Assembly (NCBI RefSeq): GCF_000735585.1
Contig: NZ_JNNO01000043.1
Coordinates: 1 to 64,000 of the forward strand
Length of the DNA stretch: 64,000 nucleotides
DNA from: Devosia sp. LC5
Lineage (GTDB): Bacteria; Pseudomonadota; Alphaproteobacteria; Rhizobiales; Devosiaceae
Direction of reading: 5' to 3'
A program made the translations under genes and the position numbers. Positions 42,109 to 51,427 of the stretch are shown one piece after another. Below the pieces are notes generated by a model. That model was not told the origin of the DNA. It was given only the letters and a program-made list of their open reading frames with translations, and searched no databases. Position 1 is the first letter of the stretch, and each line of letters opens with the position of its first letter.

Positions 42109-43086
42109 TCAGAACGCCGTCGTCAGCACTTCGATGTCCTGCGGCGGGCCGGGCTTGACCTCGAACTCGCGGTTGAACACCTGGTCGCCCTGCTTGGCGA
42201 GCACCAGATAGGTGCCTTCGGCGAGTACGGTGGTGGGGAAGGCACCCAGCTCGGTGAAGATGGTGGCGCCGTCGCTGGTCTTGATGGTCCAGTCGACATC
42301 GGCGATGGCCTCACCGCCCGCTTCGGAAACCAGCTTGAACGAGACCTGGCTTGCCAGATGATAGAGCGTGGCGTCGGTCAATTGGCCGGGCTCGACCTGC
42401 AGGTCGGCGCGCACCACGGCATTGATGGCGCCGAAATGGGACACCACGTGGTAGGTGCCCGAATTGATGGTGACGATCTCGTTGGGCTGCACACCCTGGG
42501 CGACCGGGGTACGGGTGGCTTCATCGCCCGAGGTGAAGATTTCAAAGCTCAGCAGATTGGGCGGGATGGGGATGTCGCCCGTGACCGCTGCATTGAGGCG
42601 CAGGGCGCCGGCTTCCAGGATATAGGTCTTCTGGTTCTCGCCGGGGGTGACGGTGAGCGTATCGCTGATCTGGGCGCGGCCATAGGCGATGTGTACCAGA
42701 TATTCGCCGGGGGGCAGGGAGAACGTGGCGGTGCCGTCTTCGGATTTGGCAGCCATGGCGATTTCGCCATTGGCGGTGGGCGCGGCGTCGAAGATGCGCC
42801 AGACCAGCCCGTCGGTGATGGGGGCGCTATCGGGCGTGATGAGGGCCGTGAGCGTCACCGGCTGAGGTGTGGAGGTAATGGCAGTGATGGCTTCGGTGGC
42901 CGGATTGTCGGGTGAGATTTCCGGCGAGGCAATGACCGGCCGACCATCGCGATCGGGTCGTGGGCGCGGCATGGGCGGCATTTCGGCGGCGTCTTGGGCG
43001 AATGCTGGCGTGGTGGCCAGCGGCAGCATCGGCTGCACCAACGCGAAGACACCCAGCAGGATCGCCATCAATGGCCCAAAACGCAT
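42109..43086 (-). CDS. Exported beta-rich protein of unknown function
   Basis: The 325-residue protein from ATG 43086 has a signal peptide (MAILLGVFALVQPMLPLATTPAFAQ). A proline-rich linker follows (PPMPRPRPDRDG). The rest looks like three or four Ig/carboxypeptidase-regulatory-like beta domains, each with the rhythm GxYxVxxxxG: LPPGEYLVHIAYGRAQISDTL, NSGTYHVVSHFGAINAVV and LAEGTYLVLAKQGDQVFNREF (key phrases only). These resemble transthyretin-like repeats. No family is recognised. The upstream frame is open to 43242 but non-conserved in appearance. It lies before a divergent nitroreductase. Confidence 0.72.
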   Translation of the reverse strand: MRFGPLMAILLGVFALVQPMLPLATTPAFAQDAAEMPPMPRPRPDRDGRPVIASPEISPDNPATEAITAITSTPQPVTLTALITPDSAPITDGLVWRIFDAAPTANGEIAMAAKSEDGTATFSLPPGEYLVHIAYGRAQISDTLTVTPGENQKTYILEAGALRLNAAVTGDIPIPPNLLSFEIFTSGDEATRTPVAQGVQPNEIVTINSGTYHVVSHFGAINAVVRADLQVEPGQLTDATLYHLASQVSFKLVSEAGGEAIADVDWTIKTSDGATIFTELGAFPTTVLAEGTYLVLAKQGDQVFNREFEVKPGPPQDIEVLTTAF

Positions 43087-43314
43087 ATCGAATACCCCGG
43101 CCTCGTCGCCCAAGCGGCGGTCAGCAAGCTGCGTACCATAATGCGCTGCCACCGACTCGCAATCGGGCCGTGATAGGCAGCGATTGGGGAGAAGCTGTGT
43201 CACAGCCCGCCGCAATTGGGAACCGGCGAGGCTCTGCGCCAAGCGATTTTATGTGAATGGGCTGGCCGCGGGGAGCTACGACTTGTATTGCTCCGGCACT
43301 ACCGGGAGATCATC

Positions 43315-43896
43315 ATGCCTGCCAATGCCGCCCTCGTTGACTACCTGCTGACACGCCGTTCGGTCGGTCCGGCCTTTCTGGTCGAGCCGGGTCCGAATGC
43401 GGAGGAGCTCAAGACGCTGCTGACCATCGGGACGCGGGTGCCGGACCATGGCAAGCTGGCGCCGTGGCGGCTGGTGCTGTTCGTTGGAGACGAGCGGCGG
43501 CGGGCAGGGGCCGTGCTGGCTGATATCGCCAAGACCAAGAATTCAGGCGTTACCGAAGCGGAACTGGATGTCGAGCGACAGCGCTTTCTGCCGGCACCGC
43601 TGACCATTGGGGTGATTTCGACGGCGGCCGAGCATCCCAAGATTCCCGAATTCGAGCAGCTGATCTCGGCGGGTAACGTGGCGTTCAATCTGGTGCATGC
43701 AGCCAATGCGCTGGGTTATGCAGCGCAATGGGTGACCCGCTGGTATGCCTATGACGCCGAGGCGGCGGGGGCGCTCGGGGCCAAGCCGGGCGAGCGGTTT
43801 GCGGGGTTTGTGCATGTTGGGACGCCCACGACCAGGATCGAAGATCGCCCGCGCCCGGCGCTTGACGATGTCGTGACGTACTGGTCCGGGCAATAG
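43315..43896 (+). CDS. Nitroreductase-family flavoprotein
   Basis: A 193-residue member of the FMN-dependent nitroreductase family. Motifs are LLTRRSVGPAFLVEPGP at the N-terminus (FMN phosphate contact RRSV), TRVPDHGKLAPWRLVLF (PDHGKLxPWR is typical of the YdjA-like subgroup) and AANALGYAAQWVTRWYAYD. YdjA-like enzymes are short and use NAD(P)H to reduce quinones or nitro compounds. The true substrate is unknown. ATG 43315 was chosen for GGGAGATC upstream and family length; a start at 43216 would add 33 non-conserved residues. Confidence 0.9.
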   Translation: MPANAALVDYLLTRRSVGPAFLVEPGPNAEELKTLLTIGTRVPDHGKLAPWRLVLFVGDERRRAGAVLADIAKTKNSGVTEAELDVERQRFLPAPLTIGVISTAAEHPKIPEFEQLISAGNVAFNLVHAANALGYAAQWVTRWYAYDAEAAGALGAKPGERFAGFVHVGTPTTRIEDRPRPALDDVVTYWSGQ

Positions 43897-43963
43897 TGGT
43901 TAACGCCACATTAACCCGGATTAGCGCTTTCTAAACACGAGCGATTCCCAGGGTGAGTTTTGG

Positions 43964-44767
43964 ATGGGCGTGCAACCCATTTCAGTGCCGCAAAGCCTGG
44001 CCTATGTCCTGACCGCAGCGGGTGACAGGAATGGGGTGGATTTTGATTATCTGCTGCAAACCGCGATGCGCGAGAGCAGCCTCAATCCGCAGGCCAAGGC
44101 ACAGACGTCGTCGGCCGTCGGGCTGTTCCAGTTTCTTGAATCGACCTGGCTGCAAGTGCTCAAGCAAGAGGGGCCGCGGCTGGGCTATGGCCAATATGCC
44201 GATGCCATCGAGGTGACGGGGAGCGGCGACTATGCCGTGCGTGACCCCGCGCAGAAGGCCGATATCCTCAAACTGCGCGAGGACCCGCAAATGGCGGCGG
44301 ACCTGGCGGCGGCGTTCACCAAGAGCAATGGTGATTATCTGAGCGCGCGGTTCGGGCGGATGCCGAGCGCGGGCGAGCTTTATATTGCCCATTTCCTGGG
44401 GGCGCAGGGGGCCGAGCGCATGTTTACGGCCGGGCTGCAGGACCCCGACCAGATTGCGGCGCAGCTATTTCCCAAGCAGGCGGCGGCAAACAAGGCGATC
44501 TTTTACAGCGATGGGCGGGCGCGGACGATCCGCGAGGTCTATCAATCGCTGGTGGCCAAGCATGACGGCAGCCAACCGGCGGCGACATTTACGGCGCAGC
44601 AGATGAGCGGGGCGAAGCCGGACGTGCCGGTTATTGCCTCACGGTTCTCGCCGGAGAACATGTCGTTTACCGGGCTATTCCGCACCGAGGCCGAGGGGGC
44701 GGCGAAGTCGCCGCTGAATTTGCCGGAGGAAGGGGCCGCGTTCTTCACGCAGCTTTATGCGCGGTAG
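43964..44767 (+). CDS. Lytic transglycosylase (SLT domain) protein
   Basis: The 267-residue protein has an SLT-type transglycosylase domain at about residues 15-170. Catalytic Glu is in AMRESSLNPQAKA, followed by SSAVGLFQFLESTWL and GELYIAHFLGAQGAERMF. The last ~90 residues are Ala/Ser/Pro-rich without clear fold. No signal peptide is evident from ATG 43964. It may be exported by another route, for example together with flagellar or secretion machinery where such small transglycosylases occur, or act in the periplasm via a longer, undetected start. It lies ~68 bases after the nitroreductase. Confidence 0.85.
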   Translation: MGVQPISVPQSLAYVLTAAGDRNGVDFDYLLQTAMRESSLNPQAKAQTSSAVGLFQFLESTWLQVLKQEGPRLGYGQYADAIEVTGSGDYAVRDPAQKADILKLREDPQMAADLAAAFTKSNGDYLSARFGRMPSAGELYIAHFLGAQGAERMFTAGLQDPDQIAAQLFPKQAAANKAIFYSDGRARTIREVYQSLVAKHDGSQPAATFTAQQMSGAKPDVPVIASRFSPENMSFTGLFRTEAEGAAKSPLNLPEEGAAFFTQLYAR

Positions 44768-44960
44768 GCAGGCTGGCCTGGCGACTCCGCCGCCACGAAT
44801 CAGCGGCATATAATAGCGGAACAGGCCCCTGGTTGGCGCATTTAGAATTTGTCAGTCATTGGGGGTCAGAGTGATTGAACTGCAATCCGGTTGGGATGAA
44901 TCTGCTGTAGCTGAGCGATTCTAAAACAATTCGGACGCTAGCGAACCGATGGATTGAAAG

Positions 44961-45116
44961 ATGGCCAGATCGACTACTCGGGGGGAAGTCGAAACGGGGC
45001 GCGGAGTACCACGAGGCTGGATGATCACAGGGATGGCAATTGCCGCCTGGTTGTTTGTTGTAGCTGCAGGATATGCCGCGAAGAGCCTGTTCGACCTGGC
45101 CTCCAGCATTCTCTGA
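44961..45116 (+). CDS. Small single-span membrane protein, RG-x-MI/AAW type, copy 2
   Basis: A 51-residue protein from ATG 44961 to TGA 45114-45116. Residues 1-20 are basic and soluble (MARSTTRGEVETGRGVPRGW), and residues 21-42 form one membrane span (MITGMAIAAWLFVVAAGYAA). The ribosome binding site is weak (GATTGAAAG). The span and its boundary align without gaps to the protein at 38580-38765 (RG-x-MI, A-x-AAW, V-x-A, Tyr; 11 of 21 identical). The shared pattern, rather than coding statistics, is the evidence that both are real. Function unknown. Confidence 0.55.
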   Translation: MARSTTRGEVETGRGVPRGWMITGMAIAAWLFVVAAGYAAKSLFDLASSIL

Positions 45117-45221
45117 CTACCGGATGTGTTCCTGGGTGTTTTGAAAGCACCTGCCGCGTTATGGTGAACCGTTCCTTAAAACTTGCCGCTTAGTCTTGTC
45201 CCGAGTTGCTTGGGGTGTGGC

Positions 45222-46424
45222 ATGGTTGAGTATAACGAGTTCCTCTGGCTGGCGCAGTCGCCCGATAGCGAAGAGCGCGGGCAGGCGGCCTATATGGCGG
45301 CGAGCGGCTATCTCAATCACCACGGCCCCGCCGATGAACATGCCGCGCTTTATGCAGTGCTGTTCCGATTTCTCGAAGATCCGTCCGTCAAGGTGCGCGC
45401 TGCGCTGGCCTATGGCCTGCTGCATTCGGCCGAGGCGCCGCGCCCGATCATCATGGCGCTGTTGCAGGATAGCGGGGTGATCGTCCGGGCTGTGCTGCAA
45501 TATTCGCCAGTGCTGATCGATGCGGACATGATGCCGGTAGTGCGGCAGGGCGAGCCGGACCTGCTGATCGCCATCAGCCAGCGGCAAAAGCTCAGCGTGC
45601 GGCTGGTCGATGCGTTGATTGCTCGCGAGCATCGGCAGCTGACGCTCAAATTGCTGGCGCGGACCGATATCTCGGTTGGCTCGGCGTGCCTTGACCGGCT
45701 GGTGGCCGACCATGGTGCAGATGCGCAGATGCGCGGCGCCTTGCTGCGTCGGCGGGACCTGCCGGCAGGTGCGCGGCTGTTGCTGGTGCAGCAGGCGATG
45801 GAGGCCATGCGTGGCGCCCGGATCATCAAGGGTGCGGTGGCGCCGGAACGGCTCAACCGGCTGCTGCGCGATAGCGTGGACACGGCGATTTCGGCGATTG
45901 GCGAGCGCGAGGCTATCAATCCCGGTACGGGTTACGCGGCCGAGTTGATTGCCAGCGACAGGCTCAATATGCGCGTGCTGCTGCATGCCATGGTCACGGG
46001 CCATGTGATGTTCTTTGCCAATTGCGTGGCCGAGCTCAGCCAATCGCCGCGCGATAAGGTGTTCACTGTGCTCGAAGCCGGAAGCCGGGTGGCGATCAAT
46101 GCGCTGCTGGTGCGCTGCGGCATGGGGCCGGCGATGCGGGATCTGGTGATAAGGCTGATCGGGCACGCCCGGGCGACCGATCTGGCCGACGACGCGGCGG
46201 CTCGGCATCTGGTGGTTTCGGCGCTGACCGAGGGGCTGATCGCCGAATATGACGGGGTCATTCCCGAGGAGCTGGAGGAGGCGTTTGCCTATCTCAGCGA
46301 GCAGAATGTAGCGCTGGCCCGCAAGGCGGCGGAGGGCGTGATGTACGCCTTTGCAGAGGACGCGGGCGAGCGGCGCATGGCGGCGCTGGACTGGGATGAG
46401 CAGGTGGCCTTGCCTGCTGCCTAG
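45222..46424 (+). CDS. DUF2336 domain protein
   Basis: A 400-residue soluble, alpha-helical protein with HEAT-like repeats in the first ~200 residues (LEDPSVKVRAALAYGLLHSAEAPRPII, LIAISQRQKLSVRLVDALIAREHRQLTLKLLA), matching the alphaproteobacterial DUF2336 family. Members of this family have been linked to regulation and cell-cycle or polar signalling contexts, but no biochemical activity is established that I can cite. ATG 45222 follows TTGGGGTGTGG. An upstream frame extension to 45183 is not family-like. Convergent with nadK; a family A repeat lies between them. Confidence 0.85.
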   Translation: MVEYNEFLWLAQSPDSEERGQAAYMAASGYLNHHGPADEHAALYAVLFRFLEDPSVKVRAALAYGLLHSAEAPRPIIMALLQDSGVIVRAVLQYSPVLIDADMMPVVRQGEPDLLIAISQRQKLSVRLVDALIAREHRQLTLKLLARTDISVGSACLDRLVADHGADAQMRGALLRRRDLPAGARLLLVQQAMEAMRGARIIKGAVAPERLNRLLRDSVDTAISAIGEREAINPGTGYAAELIASDRLNMRVLLHAMVTGHVMFFANCVAELSQSPRDKVFTVLEAGSRVAINALLVRCGMGPAMRDLVIRLIGHARATDLADDAAARHLVVSALTEGLIAEYDGVIPEELEEAFAYLSEQNVALARKAAEGVMYAFAEDAGERRMAALDWDEQVALPAA

Positions 46425-46574
46425 TGGGCAGCGCCTCGCGCTATCGCCTCCACTGTGGCGGTGGGGAGTTAGGGAGCGGCTGATGGCCTGTTCCCCTCAT
46501 CCGCCCCTTCGGGCACCTTTTCCCACGAGGGGAGAAGGGGGCCGGTGGATGAGGATAGAGCTTGGGTGCCACGA

Positions 46575-46610
46575 CTTCGTCCTTCGACAAGCTCAGGATG
46601 AGGTCTACTG
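46575..46610 (+). repeat. Dispersed repeat family A, copy 3
   Basis: CTTCGTCCTTCGACAAGCTC followed by AGGATGAGGTCTACTG, in the DUF2336/nadK convergent gap. A second GC-rich palindromic unit (CCGCCCCTTCGGGC and CACGAGGGGAGAAGGGGGC) lies just before it at about 46500-46545. Confidence 0.75.
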
Positions 46611-46618
46611 CTAAGCCC

Positions 46619-47446
46619 TCAATACCGGAACTGTTCGCTCAGCACACGTTCTTCAAGGCTGGTGCCTGGGTCGAACAGCAGCGTGACGCCGCTGTCGCGG
46701 TCCTCGCGGATAGTGACTTCGAGGACGTTCTGGAATTCCACGTTGTCGGCGACGGCGCTGACCGGCCGCTTGGCGGCTTCGCGGGTGATGAATTTGACTT
46801 CGGCCCGATTGCCCAGAATGGCGCCGCGCCAGCGGCGGGGACGGAAGGGGGAGATCGGGGTCAGCGCCAGCAAGGGGGAATCGATGGGCAGGATCGGGCC
46901 GTGGGCAGACAGGTTATAGGCGGTAGAGCCGGCCGGGGTGGAGAGCAGCACGCCATCGCAGATCAATTCGTCGAGGCGGGTTTCACCATCGACCACGATC
47001 TGGATTTTGGCGGCCTGATAGGTGGAGCGGAACAGCGACACTTCGTTGAGCGCCAGCGCCATTTGGGTAACGCCCGATGTGCTCAGCACCGTCATCGAAA
47101 GCGGGTAGATGCGGGTCGCTTGCGCCACCGACAGGCGTTCGGCCAGCGAGTCTTCGGAAAAGACATTCATCAGAAAGCCGACCGAGCCGAAATTCATGCC
47201 ATAGACGGGCACGTTGCGGCCCATGGCCTGGTGTAGGGTCTGCAGCATCAGGCCATCGCCGCCCAAGGCTACAATGACACTGGCTTCCTCGAACGGGGTA
47301 TCGCCATAGCGCCCGCGCAGGCGGGCAGCAGCCTGGTCGGCTTCGGCAGTGCCGTTGGTCACAAAGCCAACCCGATCTGTCTGGACGCTCAATTCATATT
47401 CTCCGGCAGGGCAGTTGGCACGTTCGGGCCGTAGCATAGAAGCCAA
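46619..47446 (-). CDS. nadK: NAD kinase
   Basis: NadK phosphorylates NAD to NADP with ATP. The ~275-residue protein has the diagnostic GGDG motif in [16 protein letters not shown], followed by [17 protein letters not shown] and the conserved glycine-rich phrase [24 protein letters not shown]. The family minimum is ~250 residues, so the first ~18 residues ([18 protein letters not shown]) may be non-native; an in-frame start at 47437 is equally possible. Transcribed with the metallophosphoesterase gene about 30 bases upstream on the same strand. Confidence 0.95.
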   Translation of the reverse strand: MASMLRPERANCPAGEYELSVQTDRVGFVTNGTAEADQAAARLRGRYGDTPFEEASVIVALGGDGLMLQTLHQAMGRNVPVYGMNFGSVGFLMNVFSEDSLAERLSVAQATRIYPLSMTVLSTSGVTQMALALNEVSLFRSTYQAAKIQIVVDGETRLDELICDGVLLSTPAGSTAYNLSAHGPILPIDSPLLALTPISPFRPRRWRGAILGNRAEVKFITREAAKRPVSAVADNVEFQNVLEVTIREDRDSGVTLLFDPGTSLEERVLSEQFRY

Positions 47447-47476
47447 AACGGTGCCAGACGCAACGCCGATAGTGCC

Positions 47477-48295
47477 CTACTCGGCCGGGCCGTGTGCGGT
47501 GGCCGTGAGCAGGTGCGGGACCTCGCCGGGGACCAGGCGGATGGCGGTTAGCCTGCCGGTAGCGTAGGCACCCGTATCGATGCAGATACGGCCGGGCGAT
47601 ATGTAGGGCTCGGCGGCGGGCGTGTGTCCATGCACCACCAGCAGGTGTTCTGGCCATGGGGCCGTGCTGGCGGGCTCGTAGCGCATCCATTGCAGGATAT
47701 CGTCGCTTTGCTGGTCCAGCGGTACATCCGGCTTCATGCCGGCGTGTACCAGCACGACGCCGGGCAGGCTAAGTGCGACAGGCAGGCTTTCCAGGAATTC
47801 CAGGTGGCCGAAGGGAATGTGACTGCGCAGTCGGCCTAGCCGCGCCTGCACACTGGCCGTGGCAAAGCCGGCCATGGGTACGCCATAGGATTGCAGGGTT
47901 TCGGCCGCGCCCAGCTTGAGCCATTGCGCACCAGCCACCGGGTTGCGGCAATAGGCGAGCATGAGCTCCTCGTGATTGCCGGCAAGACAGATGCGGCGCG
48001 TGCCCGCAGGCGGCGGCGAGAGCAAATGGTCGATAACGCCGGCCGAATTGGCGCCGCGATCGACATAATCGCCCAGATAAACCAGCCAGATTTCGCCGGT
48101 GACGCCGGCAGCGTCCTCCAGGATCATCTGTTCGATGCGTTGCAATTCAGGCAGGCAGCCATGGATATCGCCAATGGCATAGACCGCGCTGGGCCATTGC
48201 TGCGCGACCAGGCGCTCACGCCCTTGCGGCGCCGGATCGGGCTGGCGCTGCGGCAGCAGGCGCCGTATCAGCGAAAGCATGCTTGCCTGCGGCAT
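47477..48295 (-). CDS. Calcineurin-like metallophosphoesterase (PrpE/ApaH type)
   Basis: A 272-residue protein with the three metal-binding motifs of PPP-type phosphoesterases: GDIHGCLPELQRI, YLGDYVDRG and AGNHEELMLAY, then VHAGMKPD and VHGHTPA. The same set is found in bis(5'-nucleosyl)-tetraphosphatases and bacterial Ser/Thr phosphatases; I cannot choose the substrate. It is soluble, and the N-terminal ~30 residues are basic. In-frame starts at 48295 and 48280 both exist. It lies just upstream of nadK. Confidence 0.88.
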   Translation of the reverse strand: MPQASMLSLIRRLLPQRQPDPAPQGRERLVAQQWPSAVYAIGDIHGCLPELQRIEQMILEDAAGVTGEIWLVYLGDYVDRGANSAGVIDHLLSPPPAGTRRICLAGNHEELMLAYCRNPVAGAQWLKLGAAETLQSYGVPMAGFATASVQARLGRLRSHIPFGHLEFLESLPVALSLPGVVLVHAGMKPDVPLDQQSDDILQWMRYEPASTAPWPEHLLVVHGHTPAAEPYISPGRICIDTGAYATGRLTAIRLVPGEVPHLLTATAHGPAE

Positions 48296-48384
48296 TGGCT
48301 ATACACTCCGGCATGGCGCTAGACCTTGACTGCCGTGGAACAAGGATTCAAGCCTCAAACCAAGGTGTGATTAATGGCGGCAGA

Positions 48385-48966
48385 TCAGACCGCCAGGCGG
48401 TAGGAATTGGCGGCGCGGCCTGCATTGTCAAACCGGCCAGTGTCGGTGACCTGGCGTGGGCTCGGCCTCTCGGTGGGCGCCAGCGATCGCCGAATGCGTT
48501 GGGCCGCGGCCGCTATGCGGGCCAGGCGCAGTGCCGACCGGCAATGCAAGGCCGCGACTGCGGCAAAGGCCGCGGCGGCGATCCATGCCGGCCAAAACTG
48601 CACGCTCGCGGCGATGGCCACAAAGACCAGAGCGGCGACCGCGAATGCCAGGAGCCAGATGATCTTGCGATTGCGGGCGGAATACCAGATGGCCGGATCG
48701 GAAAAGCGCCAGCCGACGCCATGGATGTCGGCGGCCAACAGGGCGCCACGCCCCATTGCGTCATAGAAATAGAAGGTGCCGGAGCGATCGGTGGCAACAA
48801 ATTCGGCCAGCGCTGGTTCGGCTGCGACGCCCCGGAAGCCGTCGCCATCGGTGAAGCCGATTTCGGTGAAAACCTGATAGGGCTGCCGTTCAGCGCTAGA
48901 CTGGGCAGCTTCGATCGTCCCATGCTTGATCGTGAAATTCAAGCCTGCATCAAACGCTGGCACCAT
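48385..48966 (-). CDS. Two-span membrane protein of unknown function
   Basis: The 193-residue protein from ATG 48966 has GGTGGAATT upstream. The N-terminal ~95 residues form a soluble domain (GTFYFYDAMGRGALLAADIHGVGWRFSDPAIWYS). Two adjacent spans follow at about 108-150 (IIWLLAFAVAALVFVAIAASV, FWPAWIAAAAFAAVAALH) with a basic cytosolic end. The frame is open upstream to 49257 in non-conserved sequence. I do not recognise a family. Confidence 0.6.
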   Translation of the reverse strand: MVPAFDAGLNFTIKHGTIEAAQSSAERQPYQVFTEIGFTDGDGFRGVAAEPALAEFVATDRSGTFYFYDAMGRGALLAADIHGVGWRFSDPAIWYSARNRKIIWLLAFAVAALVFVAIAASVQFWPAWIAAAAFAAVAALHCRSALRLARIAAAAQRIRRSLAPTERPSPRQVTDTGRFDNAGRAANSYRLAV

Positions 48967-49600
48967 CGCAATTCCACCGTGACAAGAGCCAGATTGGACG
49001 CGCCAGAAATATCTGACGGCGGGCGTCTGACAGCTTCGTAGAGATTGTTGCGACATTATCCAAACGAGGGCTCGGCACAAGCGCAGCAAGGGGGCGGGGA
49101 TGGGATGTCCAACGGATTTTTGCGAGCAGGCACGCGTGAAATACGTAGGTCTCAGCCGAGTAATAAGTAGTGCTGCGGTGGAAACAGTTGCGGGATATCG
49201 TTGTGGAATGGGGAAAGAGGCGGGCAGCACCCGTTGCGGCGGAAGAATGCTGCCCATCGACGTCCGTCGATGTCGATAACTAGTATCGAGCCCAACAAAT
49301 ACAATACAGTAAGAGGGGCAATTCGGCTATATGACGTTAGGTCAATTTATCTGAGTTGCCGGAATATCTAAGATGCGCGGATTTTGTAGTGACAATATTA
49401 TGATCTAGAATATCCTGTATTATTGCTGCTGATTTCGCATGAATACAGTATTACTATTTGAGCTGGGGCCATGTGGACATTTCAGCGCGATGGGCCACGA
49501 AAAAGACCAATCCGCTGAATAAGGAACGGCTTGCTGCGCGGTGTTGCTTGGTCTCCGGCGGGCATCGCGGCGTCCAGAGACTGCAGAAGGAGGATCGCGA
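48967..49600. other. 634-base gap, partly AT-rich, no gene found
   Basis: The part from 49260 to 49460 is clearly AT-rich and contains CGATA-actag-TATCG (about 49266-49280), AATAC-A-GTATT (49442-49452), and clusters of T-A steps. The flanks have normal GC. Any open frame in it lacks a ribosome binding site. It ends in AAGGAGG, the ribosome binding site of the TTG-started gene at 49601. Confidence 0.55.
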
Positions 49601-49933
49601 TTGGCCAGTGGCTATGCGTGGACCGACGATGAAGATCATGTCGCGGCGGATGCCGTGACCGTCAGCATCGGTTCCGATACGCGGATACTCAAGATTGCCG
49701 GGCTGGAATTCGGCACGGCCAGCGCCTGGGTCTATTGGCCCGGAACAATGCATCACGGCGAACATATAGAGCCTCGGGCAGAGGGGCCGTTCGACGATGT
49801 CGGCGTTGCGCTCGACTATGCGGCGCAGATGTCGGCGCTTTATGGCTTCAACCGTGTTGTCGTTGCCCTGCAAGATGAGGCACTGTGGCGGGACAGCTGG
49901 GGCGAATTGGGATCGCGTCTGGACATTCACTAG
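49601..49933 (+). CDS. Hypothetical protein with TTG start and consensus Shine-Dalgarno
   Basis: The 110-residue protein starts at TTG 49601, preceded by the perfect AAGGAGG (49587-49593) at a 7-base spacing; this decides the start over the open frame upstream to 49541. The protein is soluble and acidic, with FGTASAWVYWPGTMHHGEHIE and VALDYAAQMSALYGFNRVVVALQDE as its recognisable blocks. It converges on the EEP-family gene with a 4-base overlap. Family not recognised. Confidence 0.62.
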   Translation: MASGYAWTDDEDHVAADAVTVSIGSDTRILKIAGLEFGTASAWVYWPGTMHHGEHIEPRAEGPFDDVGVALDYAAQMSALYGFNRVVVALQDEALWRDSWGELGSRLDIH

Positions 49934-50892
49934 GGGCTCTCAGCTTGCTCCGCAGCGGTCGCGAAATTGACCTGGGCCAGCAGGCCGCGATGGTTGGAGC
50001 CGAAATTGGACGGCATGGCCCCGATTTCGTCGATGCGTAGCGCGCCGCGCGTAAACATATTGTCGATCGGCACACCGAACTCGGCTAGGCGAACCGGCCA
50101 GGTCGAGGGATAGCGCGGCGGCGGAACCAGGTCATTGCGGTTGACGAACCGCAACACGCTGCTTGACCAGGCGGCGCTGTTGAAATCACCCGATACCAGC
50201 ACAGGCCCCTCGATCTGCTGCAGCAGACGGGTGATTTGCCAAAGCTCATCGATGGACATGCCGTCGAAATAGGGCTTGGACAGATGCAGCGCCACAATGG
50301 TCACCAGGCGGCCATCAATAATGGTGCGGGCCGATATCAGCCGCTCGCGCTTCATCTCGCCGAGCAGATGCATCTGTGCATTGACCAGCGGGGTGCGGGA
50401 GAACAGCGAGAGATCACAGGTCAGGCTGTTTTCACAGCCGATATGATAGGGGAAAGTGCCCGCCAGACGATCAAGGTTCCGCTCGATGCCCGGGGTTTCC
50501 AGGATCACGGCGATGTCGGGCGCAAGCTCGATCATATAGTCGGTGATGTCCTGGCCGCGATCGGAGGTTGCCAGTACATTGAAGCTCATGACGGTGAAGC
50601 CATCGGTGTCCGCGACATCCGTAAGAAGCGAGCGCGGCGCCTGCTGCCGGTGGATGAGATAGGCGCCCTGGCCGATGCTGGCAAGGATCAGCGCGAGTAT
50701 CAGCACGCCGCGCCAGCGGGCGCCCAGCATGAACAGCGCGATCGGCAAGGCCAAGCACGCCGCCGCCCAATGAAAGCGCAGCGATTGCAGTACATCCGGA
50801 TTGAACACCGGCAGGTCAAAACTCGCCGCCGCAAGGCCAAACATGGCCAGAATGGCCAATATGGTGACGGAGCCGCGAAGCTCAGGTTTCAT
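49930..50892 (-). CDS. Membrane-anchored endonuclease/exonuclease/phosphatase-family protein
   Basis: A 320-residue protein with three hydrophobic segments at the N-terminus (to about residue 80) and a cytosolic or periplasmic EEP domain. EEP signs are TVMSFNVLATSDRGQDI, IVALHLSKPYFDG, GDFNSAAWSSS, and a C-terminal SNHRGLLAQV (His of the SxHxxxxA motif). This layout matches the small membrane-bound EEP proteins often seen near surface genes. The substrate could be a phospholipid headgroup, phosphodiester or nucleic acid. It converges with the TTG-started gene. Confidence 0.85.
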   Translation of the reverse strand: MKPELRGSVTILAILAMFGLAAASFDLPVFNPDVLQSLRFHWAAACLALPIALFMLGARWRGVLILALILASIGQGAYLIHRQQAPRSLLTDVADTDGFTVMSFNVLATSDRGQDITDYMIELAPDIAVILETPGIERNLDRLAGTFPYHIGCENSLTCDLSLFSRTPLVNAQMHLLGEMKRERLISARTIIDGRLVTIVALHLSKPYFDGMSIDELWQITRLLQQIEGPVLVSGDFNSAAWSSSVLRFVNRNDLVPPPRYPSTWPVRLAEFGVPIDNMFTRGALRIDEIGAMPSNFGSNHRGLLAQVNFATAAEQAESP

Positions 50893-51351
50893 AATGACCG
50901 CTCGGAATTGGTGTGGATGTTCTCCTTGCCAATAGCGGTACTTTGCCTGTGCCGGTCAATACATTTGCGTTGATCAGTTGGATGGTCGAGGGGGCAGCGC
51001 TTATCCGCCGCAGACACGCTGCCCCTCTCCACCACTCACCCCGCCTAGGCCGGATGAGGAGCCGGATCGCTTGCCTATCGAGAATGCTATTATTGTCTTA
51101 AAGTCTAGTGTTCAAATGCGGCAATAGAACGGCGAATTAAACTGCAATGAATGACGCGTAATATTTCTTCTCATTGGAAAGAAATATTTATGGCGTCATG
51201 ACATTTCCGTTGTATTGCGATTTGTATTTCTTTGTCAGATTTTATATTTCGATTTTGTTTCGGTAGTTCTTCAGGGGGGGCTATTCTGGCGCCGGCTCGC
51301 TAAGCCTTCGGCGTCCAGCCCGTATGGATCAAGCTGCCTATAATGGGAAAA
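50893..51351. other. Gap before tRNA-Thr, no gene found
   Basis: The first half holds a GGGGGCAGCG...CGCTGCCCC inverted repeat (about 50991-51027). The stretch 51100-51290 is strongly AT-rich (GAAAGAAATATTTATGG, TATTTCGATTTTGTTTCGG). The tRNA gene follows on the opposite strand, so this region is downstream of the tRNA. I see no clear terminator or gene. Confidence 0.5.

Positions 51352-51427
<76 letters not shown>

Noticed and set aside
45222..46424. DUF2336 gene as part of the polysaccharide locus
   Set aside because: It is separated from the locus, has a housekeeping neighbourhood (nadK) and no shared control features apart from nearby copy 2 of the small membrane protein.
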